DNA from: an uncultured Eggerthella sp.
GTDB taxonomy: Bacteria; Actinomycetota; Coriobacteriia; Coriobacteriales; Eggerthellaceae
Length of the DNA: 64,000 bases
Assembly: GCA_900538545.1 (NCBI GenBank)
Contig: UPYK01000002.1
Location: forward strand, 127,483-191,482
Direction: 5' to 3'
This document shows, one piece after another, positions 15,356-23,712 of the stretch. Positions within the stretch are counted from its first letter, which is position 1, and every line of letters starts with the position of its first letter. The notes under the pieces were generated by a model. That model was not told the origin of the DNA. It did no database searches and was given only the letters and a program-made list of their open reading frames with translations. Made by a program: the position numbers and the translations under genes.

Positions 15356-17524
15356 GTGAAATACGAAGCACTTACCACGCCGTTTAAAATCGGCAACGTA
15401 GAGATTCGCAATCGTTTCGTCATGCTGCCAATGACCATCGAGAAAACCGATAACTATGCCATTGGTGACGACCTGATCGATTTCTACGAGCAGCGCGCAA
15501 TCGGTGGGGCTGGTCTTATCGAGATCGGTTCTTGCTATGTTTGCGACTGTTTCGACACCCATCCTAAATACCACACCACTACTGGTGCTTGCGGTGTTTG
15601 GGACGACTGCTTTATCCCAGGCCTTACCCGTACCGCAGAAGCTTGCCATAAGCATGGCGCTAAGCTCGCTGCTCAGCTGCAGCTCTGCTACGAGTGGCGT
15701 CCAGATGGCAACACGGAGCTTTTGAGCTATGCTCCTTCTAAAGACGTCGTTTCTGGTCCTTTCGTAGGTATGCCAGAGCGCGAATTCACCATCGACGAGA
15801 TCAAGCTCGTCGTTAAGCAGTACGGTGAAGCTGCTAAGCGTTGCCAGAAGGCTGGCATCGACATCATCGAGATCCATGCAGGTATTGGCTACATGGTCAT
15901 GCGCTTCATCTCCAAGTACTCCAACCATCGTACTGACGAGTACGGCGGATCCACGGAAAACCGCTGCCGTCTTCTTACCGACATCATCGATGAGATCCAT
16001 CGTGTATGCGGCGAAGATTATCCGATCCTCATTCGTTATTCTGCAGACGACCTCATGCCTGGCGGTCAGCGCCTCGATGACCTCAAAGAGGTCATCGAAG
16101 TTGTCGAGAAGCACGGTGTTGACGCTTGGTCCATCCAGGCAGGCTTCCATGAGGCTCCTCGTCCTGTTGCTAACCAGCTCGTTCCTGAAGGTGAGTTCAT
16201 CTACCTTTCTAAGGCTGCTAAGCAGTACACCAAGCTTCCTACCTTCCCTGGTACTCGTATCAACCACCTCGATGTTTGCGAAAAGATCATCGAAGATGGT
16301 TCTGGCGATGCTGTTGGTATGGCACGTCACTGGATCGCTGAGCCGGAAATCGGCCTGAAGGTCAAGGAGAATCGTGCTGAGGAAGTTCGTCCTTGCATCG
16401 TTTGCTCCCGTTGTCTCGACAACATCTTCGTTGGCAAGCCCTGCAAGTGCTCGGTCAACCCGAACGTTTACTTCTCTCAGTATGGCCTGCCGCAGGATCA
16501 CAAGGTCTCTGGCGACGAGGCAAAGAAGAAGATCCTCATCATCGGTGCTGGCCCTGCTGGTCTCGAGGCTGCTCGTACCATGCGTATGCGCGGTTACACC
16601 AACGTCACCGTTGTCGATCAGAAGAAGAAGGCATGCGGCCTGCTGAACCTTGCTCAGGTTCTCAACGACGAACTGCCTCCTATGGTCGATTGGTACAACA
16701 ACGAGATCAAGCGCCTCAACATCGATGTTCGTCTGAACACCGAGGTCACCCCTGCATACATCAAGGACTTTGGTGCAGATGAGGTCATCCTCGCTGTTGG
16801 TCCTGAAACGGTTTCTCCTGATGTTCCAGGCAAGGACAACAAGAACGTTATCGATTCTCACGCTCTGAAGGCTCTCGTTGAGGGCAAGGGCACCCCGGGC
16901 AAGGGCTTCATGTGGACCATGTCTTGCTTTGGCATGAATGTTCTCGGCGCGCCGCTGGGCATCATGAAGTGGGGCCTTGGCACGCACATCCTCGTTGGCA
17001 AGAGCATGGCTGTCATCGGTGGCGGCTTCGCTGGCATCGAAGTTGCATCTGCAATGAACGAAGGCCGCGAGGTTACCGTTATCGAAGAAGCCAAGAAGGC
17101 TGGCGCTGAGATCGGCATCATCGACAAGAATCCTGAGCTCCGCAAGCTCAAGAGCGAAGGCGTCAAGATCCTCACCTCTACCAAGGTCAAGGAATACAAC
17201 AAAGAAGGCGTCGTTTGCGAAGATGCAGAGGGCAAGGTATTCACCGTTCCTGCTGACACCATCATCACTGGCACCAAGTGCGTTGATAACACGAGCCTCT
17301 ACGATCAGATGAAGGGTGTTGTTCCTGAGGGTCACCTCCATCTTATCGGCAATGCTTCGCCGCACACCACCTGGGCTGGCGTTGGTCCGCACGATCCTTA
17401 CAAGACCGACGAGTACAAGCGTCTTCTTGAGGCTGTTCGCGACGGTTATCTGATCGGTATGACCATCAACGAGGAGATTCCTGTCGACATGCAGGCAGCT
17501 CCTGGTCCTGATGTCACCAAATAA
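15356..17524 (+). CDS. enoate-reductase-like NADH:flavin oxidoreductase (BaiH/FldZ/FadH family)
   Basis: 722 residues from GTG 15356 after GAAAGGGG. Domain order: an Old Yellow Enzyme TIM barrel for FMN (1-340), a [4Fe-4S] cluster site with C347, C350, C353 and C365 (CSVNP), then FAD/NAD-binding domains with GAGPAG at 397-402 and GGGFAG at 555-560. The barrel contains H174 and DEYGGSTENR (194-203), but the second His of the usual HxxHGY motif is replaced (HAGIGYM). The protein is longer than BaiH or FldZ (about 660 residues), mainly through an insertion around 510-548. Expected role: NADH-linked reduction of an unsaturated acid or acyl-CoA. Codon bias indicates high expression. It leads the 15.4-25.7 kb gene series. 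Confidence 0.88.
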   Translation: MKYEALTTPFKIGNVEIRNRFVMLPMTIEKTDNYAIGDDLIDFYEQRAIGGAGLIEIGSCYVCDCFDTHPKYHTTTGACGVWDDCFIPGLTRTAEACHKHGAKLAAQLQLCYEWRPDGNTELLSYAPSKDVVSGPFVGMPEREFTIDEIKLVVKQYGEAAKRCQKAGIDIIEIHAGIGYMVMRFISKYSNHRTDEYGGSTENRCRLLTDIIDEIHRVCGEDYPILIRYSADDLMPGGQRLDDLKEVIEVVEKHGVDAWSIQAGFHEAPRPVANQLVPEGEFIYLSKAAKQYTKLPTFPGTRINHLDVCEKIIEDGSGDAVGMARHWIAEPEIGLKVKENRAEEVRPCIVCSRCLDNIFVGKPCKCSVNPNVYFSQYGLPQDHKVSGDEAKKKILIIGAGPAGLEAARTMRMRGYTNVTVVDQKKKACGLLNLAQVLNDELPPMVDWYNNEIKRLNIDVRLNTEVTPAYIKDFGADEVILAVGPETVSPDVPGKDNKNVIDSHALKALVEGKGTPGKGFMWTMSCFGMNVLGAPLGIMKWGLGTHILVGKSMAVIGGGFAGIEVASAMNEGREVTVIEEAKKAGAEIGIIDKNPELRKLKSEGVKILTSTKVKEYNKEGVVCEDAEGKVFTVPADTIITGTKCVDNTSLYDQMKGVVPEGHLHLIGNASPHTTWAGVGPHDPYKTDEYKRLLEAVRDGYLIGMTINEEIPVDMQAAPGPDVTK

Positions 17525-17565
17525 GTAGGGTAAATACCCTGGTCGTAAGACCAAAATCGTTTGAT

Positions 17566-17600
17566 CTTGAGCGGGCGATGTTGGAGCTTTGCCCGCTTAA
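17566..17600 (+). terminator. hairpin between the enoate reductase and acyl-CoA dehydrogenase 3
   Basis: GCGGGC pairs with GCCCGC over a 14-base loop. Two shorter hairpins (AGGGTAAATACCCT and GGTC-GTAA-GACC) precede it. No T tract follows, so partial readthrough or mRNA processing is likely. Confidence 0.45.
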
Positions 17601-17648
17601 AGATAGAAGTTAGGTTCAAGAGGAAAGATTTCCTGAAGGAGGAAAAAC

Positions 17649-18821
17649 ATGCTAGATTATAGCTACTCTGATGAGCAAAAGCTGCTTCGTGAGAACATCC
17701 GTAAATGGGGTAAAGAGCATCTTCCTGAGGAGAAGATCGCCGAGGCTTACAAGAACCGCGGCATCGACTCTGCTATCGCTAAGTCTTGGGTAGACGAAGG
17801 CTTTGGTAAGCTCGGTATTCCTGCTGAGTACGGCGGAACCCCTTGCGATCACGTCACCATGGCTATTGCTATCGAAGAGCTTTGCCACATCGGTGGTAAC
17901 ATCCCTATGGCTCCAAACCTGTTGATCATGTTTGACGTTTGCGAATTCGGTACCGAAGAGCAGATCAAGTACGCGGTAGACTTCTACTATGAGAATGGCT
18001 ATCCTCCTTACTGCCTCGCAATTTCCGAGCCTGAAGCAGGTTCTGCAAACATCTACATGACCACTACCGCTAAGAAGCTTGGCGACGGTAACGTTGAGAT
18101 CAACGGCACCAAGACCTGGGTTACCTTTGCAGAGCATGCAAACGGCTTCATCGTAGTTTGCAAGGAAGAGGATCCTTCTCCTGAGAACAAGTCCATGTCC
18201 ATGTACCTCGTTGACAAGGACACCCCGGGTGTTGTTCTCGAGCCGCTCAACAAGATCGGTATGCAGATCAACCCCTTCGCTATGGTCCACTTCAACAACG
18301 TCATCGTTCCTGAGACTGCTCTCCTCGGTGAGCAGGGCAAGGGCTTCCTGCAGCTCATGAAGAACTTCGAGTGGGAGCGCTGCGTTCTCTTGGCAGAACT
18401 CCTCGGTGAAGCTCAGGCTGCTATGGACGATGCTTGCGCTTGGACCAACGAGCGTCAGCAGTTCGGCGTTGGCATCAAGACCTTCCAGCTCGTTCAGGAG
18501 CACATCGTCGAGATGCAGATCGCTCTGACCAACACCCGTAACTTCCTGTATCGTACTTGCTGGAAGCTCGACAACGGCATTCCGGTCAACAACGACGCAG
18601 CTATGCTGAAGCGCTATGGTGCACCTGCTCTTACCGACGTTTGCTCTCGCGCACTCCAGCTCATGGGTGGTCTCGGTTACACCGACGCAACGCGCGTTTC
18701 CCGCCTCATGCTCGACTGCCGTGGTTTCCAGATCGGTGGCGGCACCGTCGAGATCATGGTCCACATCGCTGGCCGTGGCATCCTCAAAGAGTATGCAAAG
18801 GGCAACCAGGACGAACTGTAA
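17649..18821 (+). CDS. acyl-CoA dehydrogenase 3, probably highly expressed
   Basis: 390 residues from ATG 17649 after GAAGGAGG. Family motifs: YCLAISEPEAGSA (121-133), WVTFAEHANG, and RGFQIGGGTVEIM (358-370). The MCAD-type base position is Gly (G364), while a Glu is present at E243 in FEWER, the isovaleryl/long-chain position, so it can be catalytic. It most resembles dehydrogenase 1 of this window. Codons are strongly biased. The ETF genes follow after 106 bp that include a weak hairpin, so it probably exchanges electrons directly with that ETF. Confidence 0.92.
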   Translation: MLDYSYSDEQKLLRENIRKWGKEHLPEEKIAEAYKNRGIDSAIAKSWVDEGFGKLGIPAEYGGTPCDHVTMAIAIEELCHIGGNIPMAPNLLIMFDVCEFGTEEQIKYAVDFYYENGYPPYCLAISEPEAGSANIYMTTTAKKLGDGNVEINGTKTWVTFAEHANGFIVVCKEEDPSPENKSMSMYLVDKDTPGVVLEPLNKIGMQINPFAMVHFNNVIVPETALLGEQGKGFLQLMKNFEWERCVLLAELLGEAQAAMDDACAWTNERQQFGVGIKTFQLVQEHIVEMQIALTNTRNFLYRTCWKLDNGIPVNNDAAMLKRYGAPALTDVCSRALQLMGGLGYTDATRVSRLMLDCRGFQIGGGTVEIMVHIAGRGILKEYAKGNQDEL

Positions 18822-18852
18822 GCCTTTTAGCTCTTACACTAGGGATAAAAGA

Positions 18853-18884
18853 AGGGGGAAGGGGCAACTCTTCCCTCTTTCTTT
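18853..18884 (+). terminator. weak intrinsic terminator or attenuator after acyl-CoA dehydrogenase 3
   Basis: GGGGGAAG pairs with CTTCCCTC (one G-T pair), followed by TTTCTTT. It could lower expression of the ETF genes relative to the dehydrogenase. Confidence 0.5.
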
Positions 18885-18927
18885 ATGTCTAAGTAGCGGT
18901 AAGAAGCGAAGAGTTGTAAGGAGATAG

Positions 18928-19713
18928 ATGAACGTCGTTGTTTGTTTCAAGTCCGTTTATGACGATGTCGCTATTCGAACTAATTCCGACAAAACGCTTG
19001 ATTATCAGGCGGTTCCGCATATCGTTTCCCTCTATGACCTGAACGCTATCGAAGCGGCGGCGCAGTTCGTTGAGGGGTCGAATGGCGAACATTCGCTTAT
19101 TGCGCTTACAGTAGGCGATACGAAGATCCACGATACGACCATGCGTAAGAATGTGGCAGCGCGTGGCGCAAGCGAGGTCTATTTGGTGATGGACGATGCA
19201 CTCGAAGACGCTGAAACCCATCAAACAGCGCAAGCGGTCGCGGCAGCCATCAAGCATATCGGCAACATCGATCTTATTATCTGCGGTGATGGATCGGCCG
19301 ATATTTACGCTCATCAGATGGGCATTCAGCTGGGCGAGATACTGGGCATTCCTAATGTGAATGCGGTGATCGACTTTACTGCCGAAGGCGACATGATCAA
19401 GGTAACGCGCGAGCTTGATGAAGAGATCGAGCACATCGAGATGCAGACCCCTGCGGTGCTTTCGGTGCTTTCCGACATGGCGCAACCGCGCACCTGCAAG
19501 GTGGCGGATATCATGAGTGCAGGTCGCAAGCCTGTTCATGAACTAACTTTGGAAGATATCGGTCTTGAACTTCCTCCAGCGAACTACGAGGTCGTTGAGA
19601 CGAAAGTGCCTGAACCAACACCACGCAAGATGGTGTTCTTCGAAGCGACCGATGAAGGCATCGATGAATTCATCGAGCAAGTTCATACATATCTGACTAC
19701 CGAGGGGGCGTAA
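18928..19713 (+). CDS. electron transfer flavoprotein beta subunit, divergent pair (EtfB1, FixA-like)
   Basis: 261 residues from ATG 18928 with AAGGAGATAG upstream. The ETF beta fold is indicated by MNVVVCFKSVYDD at the N terminus, DLNAIEAA, LIICGDGSADIYAHQMGIQLGE and MAQPRTCKVADIMSAG. It binds AMP or FAD depending on subtype and pairs with the next gene. Compared with the second pair at 21838 it is less canonical: the KSGDTS-type segment is GDGSADIYAH, as in FixA/CaiFix-type proteins. It sits directly downstream of acyl-CoA dehydrogenase 3 and five bases before its alpha subunit. Confidence 0.88.
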   Translation: MNVVVCFKSVYDDVAIRTNSDKTLDYQAVPHIVSLYDLNAIEAAAQFVEGSNGEHSLIALTVGDTKIHDTTMRKNVAARGASEVYLVMDDALEDAETHQTAQAVAAAIKHIGNIDLIICGDGSADIYAHQMGIQLGEILGIPNVNAVIDFTAEGDMIKVTRELDEEIEHIEMQTPAVLSVLSDMAQPRTCKVADIMSAGRKPVHELTLEDIGLELPPANYEVVETKVPEPTPRKMVFFEATDEGIDEFIEQVHTYLTTEGA

Positions 19714-19718
19714 GCGCT

Positions 19719-20633
19719 ATGAAGATCTTTGTTATCGCAGAACGCGAACAGCCGGTTGTCGAGCTGTGTGCTGGCGCTCGTCAATTCGCTGATGAAGTCG
19801 ATCTTATCGCGCTTCCTACCACAAGCGTAGCTCCTGGGGTTGCCGATACGGTCTATCGCCTCGAGGTGCCTGAAGGCTGCATGATGGAAGATTCGTACCT
19901 TGCCCTGGTCGACCTTATCGAGAAGGAGAAGCCAGCAGCGGTGTTCGCGGAATCTTCGCGACGCATCCAGCTTCTGCTTGGACGAGTGGCAGCGCGCGTG
20001 GGAGGAAGCGTGATTTCGAATGTGACCGCTCTTCCCAGTGCCAAGGACTCAAGTACGATGTATTTTGGTGGCCTGGCGAACCGCAAGTACAAAGGCGCAG
20101 ATGACACGACCTCGTTCTATTTTGTGCGCCCCGCAACGTTCCCTGATGCTGAGCCAAGCGGTGAGAACGCAGAGGCAGAGCTTCCCTTCATTGAGCCTGC
20201 TTATGAAGTGAAGCTCGATTCGGTCGGCCCGCGCGTAAAGGGCGATGTCGACTTGCCGAGCGCGAAGCGCATCGTGAGCGTCGGGCGCGGCATCAAGGAG
20301 GAGAAGGATCTTGAGATGGTGCGCGAACTCTGCAGCCTGATCGATGCCGAATTGGGTTGCTCGCGCTCGATCTACGAAGCGGAGAACTGGCTTCCCAAAG
20401 AAGCGCTCGTGGGTATCTCGGGCAGCACGGTGGTGCCTGATCTCTACCTTACCCTCGGCATTTCTGGACAAGCGCAGCACATGGTCGCCTGCGACGGTGC
20501 TACTACGATCATGTGTGTGAATACCGATCCTTACGCGCTCATTTTTGAGCATTCAGATTATGGCAGCAAGGGCGATCTCTACACGGTCGTTCCGCGCATG
20601 ATCGAGTATTTCAAGGCTCATCCCCTCAAGTAA
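19719..20633 (+). CDS. electron transfer flavoprotein alpha subunit, divergent pair (EtfA1, FixB-like)
   Basis: 304 residues from ATG 19719. The C-terminal FAD domain is recognisable (SGSTVVPDLYLTLGISGQAQH, then VNTDPYALIFEHSDYGSKGDL). It departs from the consensus at the usual G-M-x-x-S segment, replaced by ACDGAT. ETF alpha carries the FAD that receives electrons from acyl-CoA dehydrogenases. The two ETF pairs in this operon are unlikely to be interchangeable; this one may serve dehydrogenase 3. It ends 22 bp before acyl-CoA dehydrogenase 4. Confidence 0.88.
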   Translation: MKIFVIAEREQPVVELCAGARQFADEVDLIALPTTSVAPGVADTVYRLEVPEGCMMEDSYLALVDLIEKEKPAAVFAESSRRIQLLLGRVAARVGGSVISNVTALPSAKDSSTMYFGGLANRKYKGADDTTSFYFVRPATFPDAEPSGENAEAELPFIEPAYEVKLDSVGPRVKGDVDLPSAKRIVSVGRGIKEEKDLEMVRELCSLIDAELGCSRSIYEAENWLPKEALVGISGSTVVPDLYLTLGISGQAQHMVACDGATTIMCVNTDPYALIFEHSDYGSKGDLYTVVPRMIEYFKAHPLK

Positions 20634-20655
20634 AAATCGCACGAAGGAGTTTTTG

Positions 20656-21801
20656 ATGTATCAGCTGCAAGAAGAAGAGCGCATGATCCTTTCGATGGTG
20701 GACAGTGTGTGCACCGATGTTATCGCTGATCGTGCGGCAGAGATCGATGAAGCGGATGAATTCCCGCAAGACATCTATGATCTCCTTGCTGAACAGGGTC
20801 TTTTCGGTCTTGCCATGCCTGAAGAGCAAGGCGGGTTCGCCGTGAGCGTGAATTGCTGGGCAGCATGCGTGGCGCGTTTGGCGCAGGAGTCTCCCGCCGT
20901 GGCGCTCATGTTGTTCGTCGCTGCAATTGGCGCAGATGCGATCATGACCTACGGAACCGATGAACAGAAGAACACCTATCTGCCCGAGATCATCGCAGGG
21001 GAGAAGAAGATCAGCTTTGCGCTCACGGAGCCCAATGCGGGCTCGGATGTTTTCTCGCTCACCACGAGTGCGAAGCCGACCGACAACGGCTATGTGATCA
21101 GCGGGAACAAGATGTTCATCTCGAACGCGGCAGTGGCAGATTACTTCTGCGTGTTCGCCAATGTTGAAGTGGACGGCAAAAAGAAGCCGAGTGCGTTCAT
21201 CGTTGATGCTCACGATGAACGGGTGGTGATCAGCGCGCATGAGCAGAAGCTTGGATTGCATGGTTCTCCCACGTGTCCGATCTTCTTCGACAAGGTCGAG
21301 GTAGCAGCCGATGCACTTATCGGCGAAGTGGGGCAAGGCGCTCAGATCGCGTTCCACGCGCTCAACCGCGGACGCATCGCGCTTGCCGCAACGGCGCTCG
21401 GCATTACGCGTGCAAGCCTCATTGCTTCGGCAACGTATGCCAATTCCCGCAAGCAATTCGGCCAGGCAATCATCGATTTCGAGGGCGTTTCGTTCAAGCT
21501 TGCAGACATGCGCATTGCCGTGGCAGCTTCTGAGGGCATTCTTGATGACGCGATCGAGGCGTTCGTCAACAATGCGCGCGATGTGAAGGAGCGCGTGGCC
21601 GCGGCAAAGGTCTACTGCACCGAAGCAGCTCAAGCGGCGGCAACCGATGCGGTGCAGATTCATGGCGGCTATGGGTTCTGCAAGGAATACCCGGTCGAGC
21701 GTTACTACCGCGATGCGAAGGCGTTCACCATCATCGGCGGCACGAACCAGATCCAGCGTAAGATCATTGCTGATGAAGTGAAGAAAACGTACGCACTTTA
21801 G
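20656..21801 (+). CDS. acyl-CoA dehydrogenase 4 (short-chain type) without canonical base
   Basis: 381 residues from ATG 20656 after GAAGGAG. It belongs to the short-chain/butyryl-CoA dehydrogenase-like branch: ISFALTEPNAGSDVFSL (119-135), HGGYGFCKEYPVERYYRDAK (336-355) and GGTNQIQRKI. The catalytic Glu that normally precedes GT in this branch is Gly (G361), and the alternative position is Gly as well (G239 in NRGRI). Either another acid acts as base, or the enzyme works mainly as a reductase or on an unusual substrate. It is embedded between two ETF pairs and upstream of the membrane ETF oxidoreductase. Confidence 0.9.
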   Translation: MYQLQEEERMILSMVDSVCTDVIADRAAEIDEADEFPQDIYDLLAEQGLFGLAMPEEQGGFAVSVNCWAACVARLAQESPAVALMLFVAAIGADAIMTYGTDEQKNTYLPEIIAGEKKISFALTEPNAGSDVFSLTTSAKPTDNGYVISGNKMFISNAAVADYFCVFANVEVDGKKKPSAFIVDAHDERVVISAHEQKLGLHGSPTCPIFFDKVEVAADALIGEVGQGAQIAFHALNRGRIALAATALGITRASLIASATYANSRKQFGQAIIDFEGVSFKLADMRIAVAASEGILDDAIEAFVNNARDVKERVAAAKVYCTEAAQAAATDAVQIHGGYGFCKEYPVERYYRDAKAFTIIGGTNQIQRKIIADEVKKTYAL

Positions 21802-21837
21802 GACGCTCGTCTAGCAAATAAGAGAAGGAGTTAACGC

Positions 21838-22620
21838 GTGAAGATAGCAGTTTGCGTGAAGCAGTCCATCGACACCGAAGCGCTCATCACGCTCGGCGCT
21901 GATGGGGAAGTATCCACTGAAGGTGCTGCGCTCATCATCGATCCCTATGCAGAATTCGCCGTGGAGAAAGCGGTCCAGCTCAAGGAACAAAACGGTGGCG
22001 AAGTGATCCTCGTTACGGTGGGCTCGCAAGATGAAGTGCCCGCTATTCGCCATGCACTCTCGATGGGGGCCGATCGCGCGATCCTCATCGATGACGAAGC
22101 GATCGACACGACCAATCCTCAGGCTAAGGCGCGTGTGATTGCTGCGGTGCTTACCGAAGAGCAGCCCGATATCATCTTGGGCGGGTATAAGTCGGGCGAC
22201 ACCTCGCGTGCGCAAACGTTGCCGCGCGTTGCTTCGATCATGGGACTTCCGCAGGTCGGTTGGATCACGGGTCTCGAGATTGAAGGAGACGTTGCGCTTG
22301 CCGATCACGAGCTTGCCGATGGCGTTGAGCAAGTGTCGGTTGGGCTGCCAGCGCTGTTCACTGCCCAGCAGGGATTGGCTGAACCACGTTACCCGACCGT
22401 GCGCGACATCATGCAGTCGAAGAAAAAACCGATCGACACGAAAGATCTTGCCGCGCTTGGCATCTCGCCTGATCAGGTTGGCCCTGCCATCGCAAAAACG
22501 AGCGTGAGGTCGTATGCTCTCAAGCCAGAACGCGCAGGTGGTCGCATCATCGAAGGCGACGCGCCCGATGCGGTGGCAGAAACGGCACAACTGTTGGCCA
22601 ACGAAGCGAACGTGCTCTAA
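21838..22620 (+). CDS. etfB: electron transfer flavoprotein beta subunit, canonical pair (EtfB2)
   Basis: 260 residues from GTG 21838, placed by GAGAAGGAG nine bases upstream. Canonical motifs: MKIAVCVKQSID, DPYAEFAVEKAVQLKE, ILGGYKSGDTSRAQTLPRVASIMG and GLAEPRYPTVRDIMQSKKKP. It forms a heterodimer with EtfA2 encoded 15 bp downstream. The pair should pass electrons between acyl-CoA dehydrogenases and the membrane oxidoreductase at 23713. Confidence 0.93.
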   Translation: MKIAVCVKQSIDTEALITLGADGEVSTEGAALIIDPYAEFAVEKAVQLKEQNGGEVILVTVGSQDEVPAIRHALSMGADRAILIDDEAIDTTNPQAKARVIAAVLTEEQPDIILGGYKSGDTSRAQTLPRVASIMGLPQVGWITGLEIEGDVALADHELADGVEQVSVGLPALFTAQQGLAEPRYPTVRDIMQSKKKPIDTKDLAALGISPDQVGPAIAKTSVRSYALKPERAGGRIIEGDAPDAVAETAQLLANEANVL

Positions 22621-22635
22621 GGCAGGAGGGAAAAC

Positions 22636-23625
22636 ATGGCAGCCATTTGGGTATTTGCAGAATATAGCAATGGAGCGATGGATAAGGTTACCTACGAGGC
22701 CGTGAGCGAAGCGCGCCGTTTGGCCGATGCTCAGGGCGTACCCGTTGCAGCAGTGGTGTTCGGAAGCGGTGTTGACGAGGCGGCGCTTTCTGCGTTGGGA
22801 CAGTATGGCGCTGACCAGGTGCTCGTAGTCGACGATCCAGCACTTGCGAATTACACGCCCGATGCGTATGCAGCAGCACTTGAAGCTCTCATCAAAGCGC
22901 ACGAGCCGGGCCTTATCATGTTCACCGCATCATCGACCGGACAGGATCTGGCGCCGCTCATCGCTGAGCGCTGCGATGCGGGTCTCATCTCCGAGATCGT
23001 CGCGATCGAAGACAAGGGTACCGAGCCCGTATATGTGCGTTTGCCGTATTCGGGCAAGATCTTGGAAAACTGCGTCTTTTCCAACAATGATGAGCTTAAC
23101 CTGGTAACCCTTCGTCCCAAGGCGTTCGCGATCGCTGATGCGGACGAATCACGCAGCGCGACCATCGTGCGTGAAGCGCCGGAAGGCTTCGGTGATGTTC
23201 GCCAGCTGGTGAAAGACGTTTTGCGTGTGGCATCCGAGCGTGTGGATCTGCGCGATGCGGAGTTCATCGTTTCGGGTGGTCGTGGAGTGAATGGCCCCGA
23301 AGGGTTCGCCAATGTGCTCGCACCGCTTGCAGATGAACTGGGTGCTGCGATCGGGGCCTCGCGCGTGGCGGTCGAGCAAGGCTGGATGGACAAGCAGTTC
23401 CAGGTAGGGCAGACGGGCAAGATCGTTGCGCCGCAGCTCTATATCGCCTGCGGTATTTCGGGCTCGATCCAGCATCAGGCGGGCATGGGCCAGTCGCGCT
23501 GTATCGTGGCTATCAACAACGATCCGGAAGCGGACATCTTCCGCATTGCCGACTATGGCATCGTGGCTGACTTGTTCGAGGCGGTGCCACTTATGGTTGA
23601 GGAAGTGAAGAAGCTGAAAGCCTAG
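22636..23625 (+). CDS. etfA: electron transfer flavoprotein alpha subunit, canonical pair (EtfA2)
   Basis: 329 residues from ATG 22636 after GGCAGGAGGG. The FAD-binding signature is complete: VGQTGKIVAPQLYIACGISG, IQHQAGMGQS, CIVAINNDPEADIF and ADYGIVADLFE near the C terminus. Length is normal for the family. The membrane ETF oxidoreductase starts 87 bp downstream, supporting a direct functional link to the quinone pool. Confidence 0.94.
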   Translation: MAAIWVFAEYSNGAMDKVTYEAVSEARRLADAQGVPVAAVVFGSGVDEAALSALGQYGADQVLVVDDPALANYTPDAYAAALEALIKAHEPGLIMFTASSTGQDLAPLIAERCDAGLISEIVAIEDKGTEPVYVRLPYSGKILENCVFSNNDELNLVTLRPKAFAIADADESRSATIVREAPEGFGDVRQLVKDVLRVASERVDLRDAEFIVSGGRGVNGPEGFANVLAPLADELGAAIGASRVAVEQGWMDKQFQVGQTGKIVAPQLYIACGISGSIQHQAGMGQSRCIVAINNDPEADIFRIADYGIVADLFEAVPLMVEEVKKLKA

Positions 23626-23712
23626 CGCAGGTTCGGCGGATGAAAGGGTCCGCGCAGAATAGCATTCATGCGAATTGAAATCGCGCGGGACGGCAAGAGG
23701 TAAAGGAGCGGC

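Noticed and set aside
15305..17554. A 749-codon open frame on the minus strand opposite the enoate reductase
   Set aside because: It is a mirror of the strongly biased codons of the plus-strand gene, has no ribosome site and no recognisable domain, while the plus strand encodes a complete flavoprotein.
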